Shown here: in pieces, positions 15,765-24,597 of the stretch
How positions within the stretch are numbered: the stretch's first letter is position 1
Layout: each line of letters begins with the position of its first letter
Assembly: GCA_002355455.1 (NCBI GenBank)
Contig: AP017375.1
Span: 1,488,001 to 1,552,000 of the forward strand
DNA: 64,000 nucleotides
Source: Stanieria sp. NIES-3757
GTDB taxonomy: Bacteria; Cyanobacteriota; Cyanobacteriia; Cyanobacteriales; Xenococcaceae
Direction of reading: 5' to 3'
Notes under the pieces: model-generated
Database searches by the model: none
Told to the model about the DNA's origin: nothing
The model's input: the letters and a program-made list of their open reading frames with translations, nothing else
Position numbers and translations under genes: made by a program

Positions 15765-16064
15765 TTACTCTGACTCAGAATCGGAGTTAATACCTAACTC
15801 CTGCTTTAATTGATCTATAGTTTGAGGTTGAGCTTCTTCAGATTCTGACCATGATAGCGCACGATGCAATCTACGGGCGTTTTCAGGAGAACGAAGTAAA
15901 TAAACGCTTTCTAACAAACTAGATAATTCATCTTCAGCAATTAACGCGACATTTTTATCATTGCGACGTTTGATAATAAATATCTGCTGTTGGTCTACTA
16001 CTTCATCTAAAATACTGGCTAAATTAGCTCTAGCTTGAGAATAAGTGGTTTCTTTACTTAACAC
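15765..16064 (-). CDS. Type II antitoxin, Phd/YefM family (second copy)
   Basis: A 99-residue Phd/YefM antitoxin beginning at GTG 16064. Recognisable parts are 'TYSQARANLASILDEVVDQQ', 'FIIKRRNDKNVALIAEDEL' and 'LLRSPENARRLHRAL'; the last is nearly shared with the antitoxin at 172-483. The C-terminal third has diverged, as expected if each antitoxin is specific for its own toxin. It carries TGTACA boxes upstream (16083-16101) and so is probably autoregulated. Confidence 0.85.
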   Translation of the reverse strand: MLSKETTYSQARANLASILDEVVDQQQIFIIKRRNDKNVALIAEDELSSLLESVYLLRSPENARRLHRALSWSESEEAQPQTIDQLKQELGINSDSESE

Positions 16065-16082
16065 GATTGCTCTAGCAATAGT

Positions 16083-16101
16083 TGTACAACTTTATTGTAC
16101 G
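16083..16101. promoter_or_regulatory. Probable operator of the second YefM/YoeB pair
   Basis: GTTGTACAAC is a perfect palindrome containing TGTACA at 16083-16088, and TGTACG lies at 16096-16101. One perfect and one imperfect box with a 12-13 base spacing is the same layout as at 148-165. It lies about 20 bases upstream of the GTG start. This matches the TGTACA core known for E. coli YefM operators. Confidence 0.5.
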
Positions 16102-16160
16102 TTATTTTTGCTGACTTTAAAATGGGCTATTTTCCCAGTTACAAATTCTAACTAAAGTTA

Positions 16161-16210
16161 AGTCGATGCGGACAAGTGTTTCTCACACAGGCAAAATCGT
16201 CGCATCGACT
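16161..16210 (-). other. Long hairpin downstream of serC
   Basis: AGTCGATGCG (16161-16170) and CGCATCGACT (16201-16210) are perfect 10-base inverted arms. On the minus strand the 30-base loop contains a second small hairpin, GTGT-GAGAA-ACAC. It follows serC by 66 bases with no T-tract right after the stem, so it is an RNA structure or a dispersed palindrome more than a simple terminator. Confidence 0.45.
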
Positions 16211-16232
16211 CTTATAATCTTGAGAATTTTTT

Positions 16233-16261
16233 GTACAGACGTAAAAGGTTACGTCTCTACT
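16233..16261. repeat. AGACGTAA-type cyanobacterial palindromic repeat
   Basis: AGACGTAA-AAGG-TTACGTCT (16237-16256), flanked by TGTAC and CTAC, is an 8-base stem with a 4-base loop. The GTAGAGACGT...ACGTCTCTAC pattern is a family of short repeats found many times in Nostoc-like and other cyanobacterial genomes. It sits immediately after the serC stop and may serve as its terminator hairpin. Confidence 0.55.
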
Positions 16262-16275
16262 TTTGACTTTTCGCA

Positions 16276-17421
16276 CTAACCTTTTGCAGTTGAATAAGCC
16301 CATTCCAACCAAGGAAATAAAAGCTCAAAATCGCTAGTTTCTACAGTAGCACCACCCCACAAACGTATCCCTGGAGGTGCATCTCGGTAAGAACCGATAT
16401 CATAAGCCACACCTTCCTTGTCTAAAAGACTCGCCAAATCTTTAGTAAATTTTTGTTGCTCTTCCAAACTCAACTCTGTAAACCAGGGAGCGACAATTTT
16501 CAGACAGATAGAAGTATTAGATCTAGTAGCAGGATCGTTGGCTAGAAAATCAATCCAATCTGTTTGTTCTACCCATTTTTCTACTGCTTGTAAATTGTTG
16601 AGCGATCGCTTTATTAAAGCTTCTAAACCACCTAAACTTTCTGCCCATTTTAAAGCATCTAAAACATCTTCTACACAAAGCAGAGAAGGAGTATTAATTG
16701 TTTCTCCTTTAAAAATACCTTCGATCAACTTACCGCCTTTGGTTAGTCGAAAAATTTTGGGTAAAGGCCAAGAGGGAGTGTAGCTTTCTAAACGTTCCAC
16801 AGCGCGAGGACTTAAAATTAGCATACCGTGTTGCGCTTCACCACCCAACACTTTTTGCCAGGAATAGGTAACTACATCTAATTTCTGCCAAGGTAATTCC
16901 ATCGCAAAAACAGCAGAAGTAGCATCACAAATTGTTAAACCTTCTCGGTTGTCAGCAATCCAATCGCCGTTGGGTACTTTAACCCCTGAAGTCGTACCGT
17001 TCCAGGTGAAAACTACATCATTATTAGGATCGACTTGGCTAAGATCGGGTAAATCACCATAATCTGCCTTAATCGAACGGGCATTAGACAATTTCAATTG
17101 TTTGACAATATCTGTGACCCAAGCAAGACCGAAGCTTTCCCATCCTATAGCATCAACGCCTCGCGGGCCTAATAGCGACCACATTGCCATTTCAACCGCA
17201 CCCGTGTCCGAAGCTGGCACAATACCTATTCTATAATCACTAGGAACACCGAGAATATTTCTAGTGCGGTCAATTACTTCCATCAGTTTTGCTTTTCCAA
17301 GCTTGCCTCGATGAGAACGTCCTAGTAAAGCATTTTCTAAAACTTGAGGTTTCCATCCAGGACGTTTAGCGCAAGGACCAGAAGAAAAACAAGGATTTTT
17401 GGGTTGCTGTTGCGGTTTCAT
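16276..17421 (-). CDS. serC: Phosphoserine aminotransferase SerC
   Basis: A 381-residue PLP enzyme that converts 3-phosphohydroxypyruvate and glutamate to phosphoserine and 2-oxoglutarate in serine synthesis. The start '[21 protein letters not shown]' and the PLP lysine K190 in '[16 protein letters not shown]' place it in the SerC branch found in alphaproteobacteria and Methanosarcina, which differs from E. coli SerC. '[13 protein letters not shown]' is the substrate-side loop. Length is normal. It stands alone between the second toxin-antitoxin pair and the DUF29 gene. Confidence 0.9.
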   Translation of the reverse strand: MKPQQQPKNPCFSSGPCAKRPGWKPQVLENALLGRSHRGKLGKAKLMEVIDRTRNILGVPSDYRIGIVPASDTGAVEMAMWSLLGPRGVDAIGWESFGLAWVTDIVKQLKLSNARSIKADYGDLPDLSQVDPNNDVVFTWNGTTSGVKVPNGDWIADNREGLTICDATSAVFAMELPWQKLDVVTYSWQKVLGGEAQHGMLILSPRAVERLESYTPSWPLPKIFRLTKGGKLIEGIFKGETINTPSLLCVEDVLDALKWAESLGGLEALIKRSLNNLQAVEKWVEQTDWIDFLANDPATRSNTSICLKIVAPWFTELSLEEQQKFTKDLASLLDKEGVAYDIGSYRDAPPGIRLWGGATVETSDFELLFPWLEWAYSTAKG

Positions 17422-17843
17422 CTGTTAATCAAGAGAATTTGAGCCTACGTAATAGACAATATTACTGGCTCTGAATAATTTACCAGATTAAAATATTACC
17501 AAACCTAATCTACCCTTAGTACCAAAATTAAACAAATACCAAGCTTCTTTCAATATAGCGATCGCTTTGATTCGATTTGCTTTTTTAGATTGGTATTGAG
17601 GTGAGTACGTCTTTCTCTAGAGATTAAAGAGCGCTCGTAATACTTTTTATTAAAAGTAGATCGATGAAAATTTTTGAATTAAATACTTTAGAAGGAACGC
17701 GATCGCTATTATTAACTAAATACATTAGACTTGTTGCGGAATAAGCGATATAAGCGCAATCGCGTCCTTAGCAACAAAACAAATATAATAAGTATAGCGA
17801 TCGCTATAAGTACTATTGTTCGGAGCGAGCGCATTTTAAATTT
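17422..17843. other. Intergenic region with a truncated gene start
   Basis: The 422 bases between serC and the DUF29 gene hold copy 2 of the 66-base repeat (17649-17714). Its ATG at 17664 opens a 26-codon frame ending TAA 17742. Several HIP1 octamers surround it. The rest, AT-rich, probably includes the serC promoter; no other gene or structure was recognised. Confidence 0.5.
17649..17714 (+). repeat. 66-base direct repeat, copy 2
   Basis: Second copy of the segment at 15354-15419, same orientation, about 2.2 kb away. It encodes 'MKIFELNTLEGTRSLLL' and a few more residues before a stop. The shared boundary of both copies suggests repeated insertion or deletion at one site, or two remnants of one gene family. 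Confidence 0.55.
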
Positions 17844-18329
17844 TCAAGTAGGGCGATCACTTAAAAATTCTCGTATTATTTGTGGCAATTTTTTTGTTTC
17901 TTCTTGATAAGTTAATTGCAATAGTTGAAATCCCATTTTTATCACGCGATCGCGGTTAAATTTAGTCGATAATTGTTCGACAGAATAAATTCCACCAAAA
18001 GCTTCTTTGGCTGCTTCTAAACTGGCTAATTCTATCGCTTCTTCTAAATAATCATTCCAGTCGTCTTCTTTAATATAATAAGAGTTTTTATCTCTGAGGT
18101 TTAATTTTTTAATTCCTACTACTGCATTGACAATGGAAGCCAACCAGGAATTAATAATTCTTTGTTCTGCTTGATATTTAATTAAATGAGCTAACAACAA
18201 TACTAAATAGGATTCAATATTTCTAATAATCGCTTTCTTGCTCATTTCTTCTAGTTCATCAACAAGTGCGATCGCTTCTCTCGTATTACCAGCAACCAGC
18301 AACTGTCTCAATTGTGCGAGTTCTTCCAT
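17844..18329 (-). CDS. DUF29 family protein
   Basis: A 161-residue protein of the DUF29 family, which is greatly expanded in cyanobacteria and has no known function. Visible features: 'LRQLLVAGNTREAIALVDELEEMSKKAIIRNIESYLVLLLAHLIKYQ' (residues about 6-53), matching the helical DUF29 start, and 'NSWLASIVNAVVGI' in the middle. No catalytic motif, signal peptide or membrane segment is apparent. It is a single gene 109 bases from the response regulator. DUF29 genes sometimes lie with toxin-antitoxin or mobile genes. Confidence 0.75.
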   Translation of the reverse strand: MEELAQLRQLLVAGNTREAIALVDELEEMSKKAIIRNIESYLVLLLAHLIKYQAEQRIINSWLASIVNAVVGIKKLNLRDKNSYYIKEDDWNDYLEEAIELASLEAAKEAFGGIYSVEQLSTKFNRDRVIKMGFQLLQLTYQEETKKLPQIIREFLSDRPT

Positions 18330-18438
18330 TGTTTCGATACCTTAGAACTCTATATTTACGTTGTTTCTAGTTTATATTATCTAGAGCAACAAATAGAATG
18401 AGTAGAGCGATCGCTTTTAAGATTAAGAACAAAAAATT

Positions 18439-19065
18439 TTATAAATAATTAGTCGCCAAGATAGCAGCTTGAGTGCGATCGCGTAAGTTTAATCGTCGTA
18501 AGATACTATTGACGTGATTTTTGACAGTACGTTCTGATATATAGAGTTTTTCGGCGATTTCGATATTATTATAGCCTTTGGCAATTAGTTGCAATACTTC
18601 TGTTTCTCTAGGGGTTAAAGAAGCTAATTCTGGCGGAGATTGTTTGGTAGAGTGATGATTGATAATGACTTTTTCAAATAGTCCTGGCCCTAATTGAGTA
18701 TAGCCTTGATTAACAGAACGGATTGCCTGTGCCAGTTCTTCAGAAGGAGTGTCTTTGAGAAGATAACCTTTAGCACCGTAACTCATAGCTTGGGTGACGT
18801 ATTCATCATCGTCAAAAGTAGTCAAAACTAACACCTTAACTCCAGGCATTTGTTCTGTTAAAATGCCAATCGCAGCAACTCCATCCATGACTGGCATTCT
18901 CACGTCCATCAGAACAACATCGGGTTGTAATGCTAAAGTTTGTTCTATTGCTACTCGCCCATTTTCCGCTTCTCCGACTATTTCTAGATCGGGTTTAGTT
19001 TGCAGCAAGCTGGCTAATCCTTCTCTGACTATACTTTGATCGTCTACTATCAATATTTTAATCAT
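18439..19065 (-). CDS. NarL/FixJ-type response regulator
   Basis: A 208-residue transcriptional regulator: receiver domain (about 1-120), with the acidic pair D8-D9 and phospho-acceptor D54 ('VLMDVRMP'), and a LuxR-type helix-turn-helix at the C-terminus ('LTPRETEVLQLIAKGYNNIEIAEKL'). I chose ATG 19065 ('MIKILIVDDQ') since it overlaps the kinase stop by 8 bases (ATGATTAA), a classic coupling; the longer frame adds only kinase-antisense residues. It is the partner of the histidine kinase upstream and may control the divergent Spy-like gene at 20546. Confidence 0.88.
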   Translation of the reverse strand: MIKILIVDDQSIVREGLASLLQTKPDLEIVGEAENGRVAIEQTLALQPDVVLMDVRMPVMDGVAAIGILTEQMPGVKVLVLTTFDDDEYVTQAMSYGAKGYLLKDTPSEELAQAIRSVNQGYTQLGPGLFEKVIINHHSTKQSPPELASLTPRETEVLQLIAKGYNNIEIAEKLYISERTVKNHVNSILRRLNLRDRTQAAILATNYL

Positions 19066-20344
19066 TGCGATTGACCATTCTCCAAAGCGGGATCTCAACT
19101 TTGATGTGACATCCTTGTCCTGGTTGACTAGCTAGCCAAAAATTACCATTAAGTGCTTCGGTGCGTTCTCGCATACTTTGTAAACCAAAACCTGTGGTAT
19201 TTTCTGTTGGGTTAAAACCGTGACCATTATCATCAATTTGAAGTTGAATAATTTGCTTCTGTTCGGTTAATCTCAAATGCACTAAAGTGGCTTGACTATG
19301 TTTAGAAATATTAGTTAGTGCTTCTTGAATAATACGATATAAAACTAAAGCAACTTCTGAAGCAAGTTCTACAGATAAATTAATTTCTGACTTAACTTCA
19401 ATAGCCGTATTGCGTTTAAACTCTGTAATTAACTGTTTTAAAGAACTATCAAGCGATCGCATTTTAAGCGGATCGTTTCTTAAGGTTGCTACCGCATTGC
19501 GAACATTTTGTAAGGCTTCTTTGCCTAGTTGTCTTGCTTTTTGGAGATAATTGGCAGCTTTTTCAGGTTCTTGAAATAAGAATAAGGCAGTATTTTCTAA
19601 TTGAATACTTTGGGCAGTCAGATAATGTCCTACAGAATCATGGATTTCACGAGCAATACGATTTCTTTCTTGTAAAGTTGCTTGGTTTTCGACAGTTACG
19701 GCATATTGACGTAAACGACGGTTAGCAATAGCTAGTTTTTCTCGACTTTGATGTTCGGCTAAAACTGCTCCTACTAATAACAAGACAAAAGCTAGTACTA
19801 GTCCAAATAGTAATGCCGAGTTAATGATTAAACTCAAAAGGAGATTTTGTAATTCTTCTGAAGGTAAATATCTAATTACTCGCGGTAAAGGTCTGCCAAG
19901 GGGAACTCCCAAAGGACTGATTTTTAACCACGACATTACTAATAAAAGAATAAAACTCAGATAACTGACAACTGATACAATAATCCTCCCACTCCACGGA
20001 AATAGCAAACAAGCTCGAATTACTACAATTAATAGTAAAGCAGGAAAAACTCTGTCTCCTCTACCTCCCAATAGCACTGCTAACCAACTTAAACCAAATC
20101 CAAGACTAATATATAATCCCTGTACCAATCGAGAACCAGTGGGCAATCTCCAACCCATGATTCCTAAAAGGATAATGCTGATAATTGCGCCGATAGGAAA
20201 AATTGTTCTTGGGTTATGAACAGGAAATGGCAGCCGATGACGCTCTAGAAAAAAAGAAAGTAGTGCTAGTAAAGCAATTCCAAGCAAAATCCACTCTAGA
20301 TAGAGTAATAAACGAAAAGGGTGTTTTTTCCATTCATGATTCAT
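19058..20344 (-). CDS. NarL-family membrane histidine kinase
   Basis: A 428-residue sensor kinase. About six hydrophobic segments fill residues 10-195; there is no sizeable external domain, so the signal may be sensed within the membrane, as with LiaS/DesK-type kinases. The HisKA_3 dimerisation helix carries the phospho-acceptor H235 in 'REIHDSVGHYLTAQ'. The ATP domain has 'RIIQEALTNISKHSQA' (N box), 'DNGHGF' and 'GFGLQSMRERTEAL'. The response regulator gene overlaps its end by 8 bases. The Spy/CpxP-like gene starts 202 bases away on the other strand, which hints at an envelope-stress circuit. Confidence 0.88.
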   Translation of the reverse strand: MNHEWKKHPFRLLLYLEWILLGIALLALLSFFLERHRLPFPVHNPRTIFPIGAIISIILLGIMGWRLPTGSRLVQGLYISLGFGLSWLAVLLGGRGDRVFPALLLIVVIRACLLFPWSGRIIVSVVSYLSFILLLVMSWLKISPLGVPLGRPLPRVIRYLPSEELQNLLLSLIINSALLFGLVLAFVLLLVGAVLAEHQSREKLAIANRRLRQYAVTVENQATLQERNRIAREIHDSVGHYLTAQSIQLENTALFLFQEPEKAANYLQKARQLGKEALQNVRNAVATLRNDPLKMRSLDSSLKQLITEFKRNTAIEVKSEINLSVELASEVALVLYRIIQEALTNISKHSQATLVHLRLTEQKQIIQLQIDDNGHGFNPTENTTGFGLQSMRERTEALNGNFWLASQPGQGCHIKVEIPLWRMVNRND

Positions 20345-20545
20345 CAGTTTATCGGTTTTTAAAAGCTGATGTAACGATCATGTCACTGAATTAATTGATT
20401 TAATCTAGTTCCAAAGTACCAAATTAATTTAGTACCAAAGTTCGTAGTTAGTTGGGAACTGAGATCGAAGTTGCTTCAATTCAAAATTGCCTAGGATTAA
20501 GGTGTTAAATAAACCACCTTTGATTTGAGCAAGGAAACATTAATT

Positions 20546-21055
20546 ATGATCTGGCGTACTTTTTCTACCGTAGCAGCAATATCTTTAATTGCACCTGTTG
20601 GTGTCTATGCTGCTCAGTTAAATCCGCAGCCTACAACATCTCCTACTAGAGTAACTCAATTGATCGCTCAAACTCCCGAACAAACTCCTCCTGATGAAAA
20701 TTTTAGAAGAGGCAAAAAAGATCACATGAGATTATTTGAGCAACTCAATCTTACTACTGAACAATCAGAACAAATTAAAACCATTCGGGAAAATTCTCAA
20801 GCAGAGCGTGAAAATTTAGGTCAAGAATTAAAGCAAGCTAAATCACAAATGCGATCGCTTTTAGCTAGTAGTGATGCTAGTAATGACCAACTTAGACAAC
20901 AAAATCAGCAAGTTCAGAATCTCGAACAACAGCTTAGAAATCAAAAGTTTGAAACCATGCTGCAAATGAGAGAAGTATTAACTCCAGAACAACGTACCCA
21001 AATGGCTGAGTTAATTGAACAACATCATCAAAGAAGAAGCATGAGCGATCGCTAA
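20546..21055 (+). CDS. Spy/CpxP-like periplasmic protein
   Basis: About 169 residues from ATG 20546; AAGGA lies 10 bases upstream, better than the TTG at 20525. An N-terminal signal peptide ('VAAISLIAPVGVYAAQ') is followed by a proline/threonine-rich linker and a long helical region. That region has two LTxxQ-type motifs, 'LNLTTEQSEQIKTIR' and 'EVLTPEQRTQMAELI', which are the hallmark of Spy/CpxP periplasmic chaperones and sensors. Composition is Gln-rich. It is divergent from a two-component system, echoing the CpxP-CpxRA arrangement of E. coli. A role in envelope stress is inferred. Confidence 0.8.
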   Translation: MIWRTFSTVAAISLIAPVGVYAAQLNPQPTTSPTRVTQLIAQTPEQTPPDENFRRGKKDHMRLFEQLNLTTEQSEQIKTIRENSQAERENLGQELKQAKSQMRSLLASSDASNDQLRQQNQQVQNLEQQLRNQKFETMLQMREVLTPEQRTQMAELIEQHHQRRSMSDR

Positions 21056-21229
21056 CTAATTTTCTATAATTATGAGCGTAGTATGTTAATTTTGTCCTGC
21101 GCTCAACAATTAACTCAATCAATCGCTCAAACATACCGCTTAAAAAAAATTTATACTATATTTTAAGAAACCGAGTAGACTGTAAGGGCAAATACTTTTT
21201 AGTCTTATAGTTGAGTGGAAATTGAGCAA

Positions 21230-22279
21230 ATGAATAGCTACGAATCCACCTTAAAAACAAACTCGGAACCAGTTCTACCTTTTTTTTGCCAGACTCAACG
21301 TAATAGGACTCAAATTTCACCAGTCAGGGTCACCAATACTTCATTTCGGATTGCCCCAAATCAACCTCTTACAACAGAGAATCATCCAAATTTGAATCCT
21401 CACAAAAACTTGGAATTACCTTCATTTATTCATGCCAAAACTGCGGTAGCAATGACTTGTGTTGAGGTGATTTCCACAGAGATTTTTGAGCGTCCCAATC
21501 ATCGTAATCACCTTAAGCCAAAAGTATCTACGTCGAAAAAAAGATTTTGGTGGCAATGGTTATTGTGGTGTATCAGTGCAATTTTGATTTTACCTACTAC
21601 ATCCAATGCTCACGAGCTGTTATTAAAAGCTAAAATTTATCTTCATCTAGATTCTTCAGTAGTAACCGATCTTCCCGAAAGTGGCAAAAGCTATCTACAA
21701 GCAAGTCAAGCTTCTGACTTTCAAAAAGCAATTCAAAAAGCTCAAGAAGTTCCACCCGATTCACCATTTTTTTCCGAAGCACAATCAGATATTATTCGTT
21801 GGAGTCACGTAATTTTAGATATTGCGCAAGGACGTGCTAATCAAGGTGATTTAGTTGGCGCGATCGCAGCAGCCCAATTAATTATCCAACAACAACCTCC
21901 CGTCCAATCTCTGCTCCAGGAAGCGGAAGCATCAGTTAAACAATGGCAGTTACAGGCAAAATCTGAAGGAAAACGGCAAAATTTGCTCACAGTCGCTCAA
22001 ACAATGATTGAGCCTACTCAAGCTTCTGCTTATAATCGAGCGATCGCTATTTTACGACAAGTTCCTACTGATGCTCAAGATTATCAATTAGCTCAATATT
22101 TGATTTGGCGGTGGAGTAAACAAATTTACTTAATTGCTCATTCTCGTGCTGCTAGAGGAGATTTTGCAGGTGCGATCGCAGCAGCCCAATTAATACCTAA
22201 AGATTCTGCTGATTATGAAAAAGCTCATGATTTTATGATTGATTGGCAGGAAAATTTATCGACTGAGTTTTTATTTTGA
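21230..22279 (+). CDS. Membrane-anchored helical repeat protein, unknown function
   Basis: About 349 residues from ATG 21230 (a GTG five codons upstream is also possible). The first 105 residues are polar and low in structure. A hydrophobic segment ('QWLLWCISAILILPTTS') then leads to an external helical region. This has a repeated unit: 'RWSHVILDIAQGRANQGD' with 'GAIAAAQLI', and again 'RWSKQIYLIAHSRAARGD' with 'GAIAAAQLI', plus preceding 'QASDFQKAIQKAQEVP' / 'QASAYNRAIAILRQVP'. This resembles the TPR-like repeats of cyanobacterial membrane proteins of unknown function. No catalytic motif is seen. Orientation, N-terminus cytosolic, is inferred. Confidence 0.7.
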   Translation: MNSYESTLKTNSEPVLPFFCQTQRNRTQISPVRVTNTSFRIAPNQPLTTENHPNLNPHKNLELPSFIHAKTAVAMTCVEVISTEIFERPNHRNHLKPKVSTSKKRFWWQWLLWCISAILILPTTSNAHELLLKAKIYLHLDSSVVTDLPESGKSYLQASQASDFQKAIQKAQEVPPDSPFFSEAQSDIIRWSHVILDIAQGRANQGDLVGAIAAAQLIIQQQPPVQSLLQEAEASVKQWQLQAKSEGKRQNLLTVAQTMIEPTQASAYNRAIAILRQVPTDAQDYQLAQYLIWRWSKQIYLIAHSRAARGDFAGAIAAAQLIPKDSADYEKAHDFMIDWQENLSTEFLF

Positions 22280-22326
22280 ACGGATAATATGCAAGTTCGG
22301 TTAAATATTAAATAGTTCTTTTTTAT

Positions 22327-24141
22327 TTACTTAATTGCTTGATTTACCTTCAAAAATCGACGCTTTAAAATGGCTGTTGCTTGTTCGCTATTGAGAGGTT
22401 TAGCAAAAAGGTAACCTTGACCAAGTTCACAACCTAACTCTCGTAGATAGGCAAGTTGTTGTTCGGTTTCTATTCCTTCAGCAATAATCGTCATCGAGAG
22501 TGTATGTCCAATACTGGTAATAGCTTTGATAATTTCAACATTCTGCTGATTATCACTAATATTTTTTACAAAAGAACGATCTATTTTGATACTATCAACA
22601 GGAAATTGACTGAGATAACCAAGGGAAGAATAACCAGTCCCAAAATCATCAATACTAATTTGGATTTGTCTTGCTTGTAACTCTTGAGTAAGTAAAATTG
22701 CCGTATTAGTATTCTCCATGATGGCACTTTCAGTAATTTCCAATTTGAGACAGGCGGGAGATATCTCAGTCTCTTGCAAAACTCGGTCAATATCTTCCAA
22801 TAGAGTAGGATGGGCAAATTGATAAACTGATAAGTTAACACTCATGATTAGATCTGAATATCCATTTTGCTCCCAGAGTCGAAGTTGTTGACAAGCTTGT
22901 TTAAGAACTAATAATCCAATCGGAATAATCAACCCAGTTTCTTCGATGAAGGTAATAAATTCACTTGGAGAAACTAAGCCACGTTCGGGATGTTGCCAAC
23001 GGATTAAAGCTTCAAATCCAATAATTTCTAAAGTTGTCAGCTTCACAATTGGTTGATAGTAAACCAAAAATTCTTCTTTTTCTAATCCCTTTCGTAAATC
23101 ATTATTGAGTTGCAAGTTTTGGATGCTGGAAGTGTACATTGGCATATCAAAAAATTGATAGCATCCTTTACCTTTTAATTTGGCTTTGTACATTGCTATA
23201 TCTGCATTTTGCAAGTATTGTTGAGGTGTTTGATAAGTACAATCTTCAAGAGCAATGCCAATGCAAGCTGTCGTGAAAATTTCTTGGTTTTTGATAATGA
23301 AAGGTAAGTTAAAGCTTTCTAAAATAGTTTGAGCAAACTGCTCGATTTCTGATTTGTTTTGGCGTTGATCTAGAAAAAAACAAAACTCGTCTCCTCCTAG
23401 ATAAGCAAGAAGATCTTGCGGAGATAAATATTGTTGTAAACGTTGAGCAATAGCAACTAATAATTGATCTCCCATTTGATATCCTAAAGCACTGTTGACT
23501 AATTTAAAGCGATCGCAATCTAGGTAGAGTAATGCAAAGATATTTTGGGTTGGAGGTTGCTTTTTCCTATGTCGCACAATTTCTTCTAATTTCTCAAATA
23601 AAAATATGCGACTAGGTAGTTGAGTTAACTCATCATACAAAATTATTTTTTCTAACTGAGCAGTTCTTTCTTTAACTTGTTTTTCTAAAACAATGTTAAG
23701 TTCTGTTAATTGTTGATTAACACATTGGAGTTGTTCACAAAGTTTTTGAATCGATTGATGTTGTTGACTAATTCTTAATAAAGAGCGAATCCTTGCTTTT
23801 AATTCAATGCCACTCACTGGTTTACAAATAAAGTCATCGGCTCCCACTTCCAAAGAATTTGCTAAGGTTTCTTTAGAATCAAGTGCTGTAATCATAATAA
23901 TTGGGATATGCTGCCAAGTTGGGTTTGTTTTAATCCTTTGACAAACTTCAAACCCATTTAGCTCAGGCATCATGACATCAAGTAAGATCAGATCTGGTTT
24001 AAACTTATCCAAACGTTCTAAGGCCTTCTGACCATTGGAAGCATAGTTCAACACATAACCTTCGGTGTAAAGAAGAGTTTCAATTACATCAAAATTATTG
24101 GGTTCATCATCAACAACCATAATGGAAAAAAACGAATTCAT
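22327..24141 (-). CDS. Response regulator with GGDEF and EAL domains
   Basis: A 604-residue c-di-GMP protein from ATG 24141 ('MNSFFSIMVVDDEP'; the TTG upstream gives an unlikely leader). Domains: receiver (about 1-125, 'LILLDVMMPELNG'), coiled coil (about 130-165), GGDEF cyclase (about 170-330, intact motif in 'AYLGGDEFCFF'), and EAL phosphodiesterase (about 345-595, 'GFEALIRWQHPE', 'KLEITES', 'IDDFGTGYSS'). Both active sites look complete, so it could make or degrade c-di-GMP depending on phosphorylation. It stands just downstream of the giant kinase gene on the same strand, a possible signalling partner. Confidence 0.9.
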   Translation of the reverse strand: MNSFFSIMVVDDEPNNFDVIETLLYTEGYVLNYASNGQKALERLDKFKPDLILLDVMMPELNGFEVCQRIKTNPTWQHIPIIMITALDSKETLANSLEVGADDFICKPVSGIELKARIRSLLRISQQHQSIQKLCEQLQCVNQQLTELNIVLEKQVKERTAQLEKIILYDELTQLPSRIFLFEKLEEIVRHRKKQPPTQNIFALLYLDCDRFKLVNSALGYQMGDQLLVAIAQRLQQYLSPQDLLAYLGGDEFCFFLDQRQNKSEIEQFAQTILESFNLPFIIKNQEIFTTACIGIALEDCTYQTPQQYLQNADIAMYKAKLKGKGCYQFFDMPMYTSSIQNLQLNNDLRKGLEKEEFLVYYQPIVKLTTLEIIGFEALIRWQHPERGLVSPSEFITFIEETGLIIPIGLLVLKQACQQLRLWEQNGYSDLIMSVNLSVYQFAHPTLLEDIDRVLQETEISPACLKLEITESAIMENTNTAILLTQELQARQIQISIDDFGTGYSSLGYLSQFPVDSIKIDRSFVKNISDNQQNVEIIKAITSIGHTLSMTIIAEGIETEQQLAYLRELGCELGQGYLFAKPLNSEQATAILKRRFLKVNQAIK

Positions 24142-24597
24142 TGGCAAAATTAACTCTAAATAATTTTTCAAATTTCGTTTTGAGTCTTAAAATAAAATCA
24201 CTATAGTTTGGGTAACTGAGTAGTGCGATAAACTTGTATTTGATAAGAGTTTTATGCATGAAATATCAATGACGAGAGCAAAATATATTGCAATAATAAT
24301 TAATTAAAATTTGGTCAATTTTAACTAACTCACTAATATTAATTAGTTTAATTATGTAATTATTTGTTCCACTTTTATAACATATTTTTAGATTTTTGAA
24401 TTTGAAATAAAAGATAAAAATTGAAACAGCATCAGGTGTTGACGCTCTTTGGCAACTGTTAGAACAAGTCATAATAAATTCCTGTTCGTGTAAGTTATGT
24501 AACTGTGTGTAAAGCAGAAGACAAAGAGCAGGAGACAGAAGTATTTAAGAGTATCTATCAACCCAAGTTGAAAAGTATTTTTACCATCAGAAGCTGA
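24142..24597. other. Intergenic region between two signalling genes
   Basis: About 450 AT-rich bases between the giant hybrid kinase gene and the REC-GGDEF-EAL gene, both on the minus strand. Only short, low-complexity frames are present; no RNA gene or palindrome stood out. The GGDEF/EAL promoter is probably here. Confidence 0.4.

Noticed and set aside
24266-24472. 68-codon ORF on the minus strand
   Set aside because: AT-rich, no recognisable motif, poor start; probably chance.
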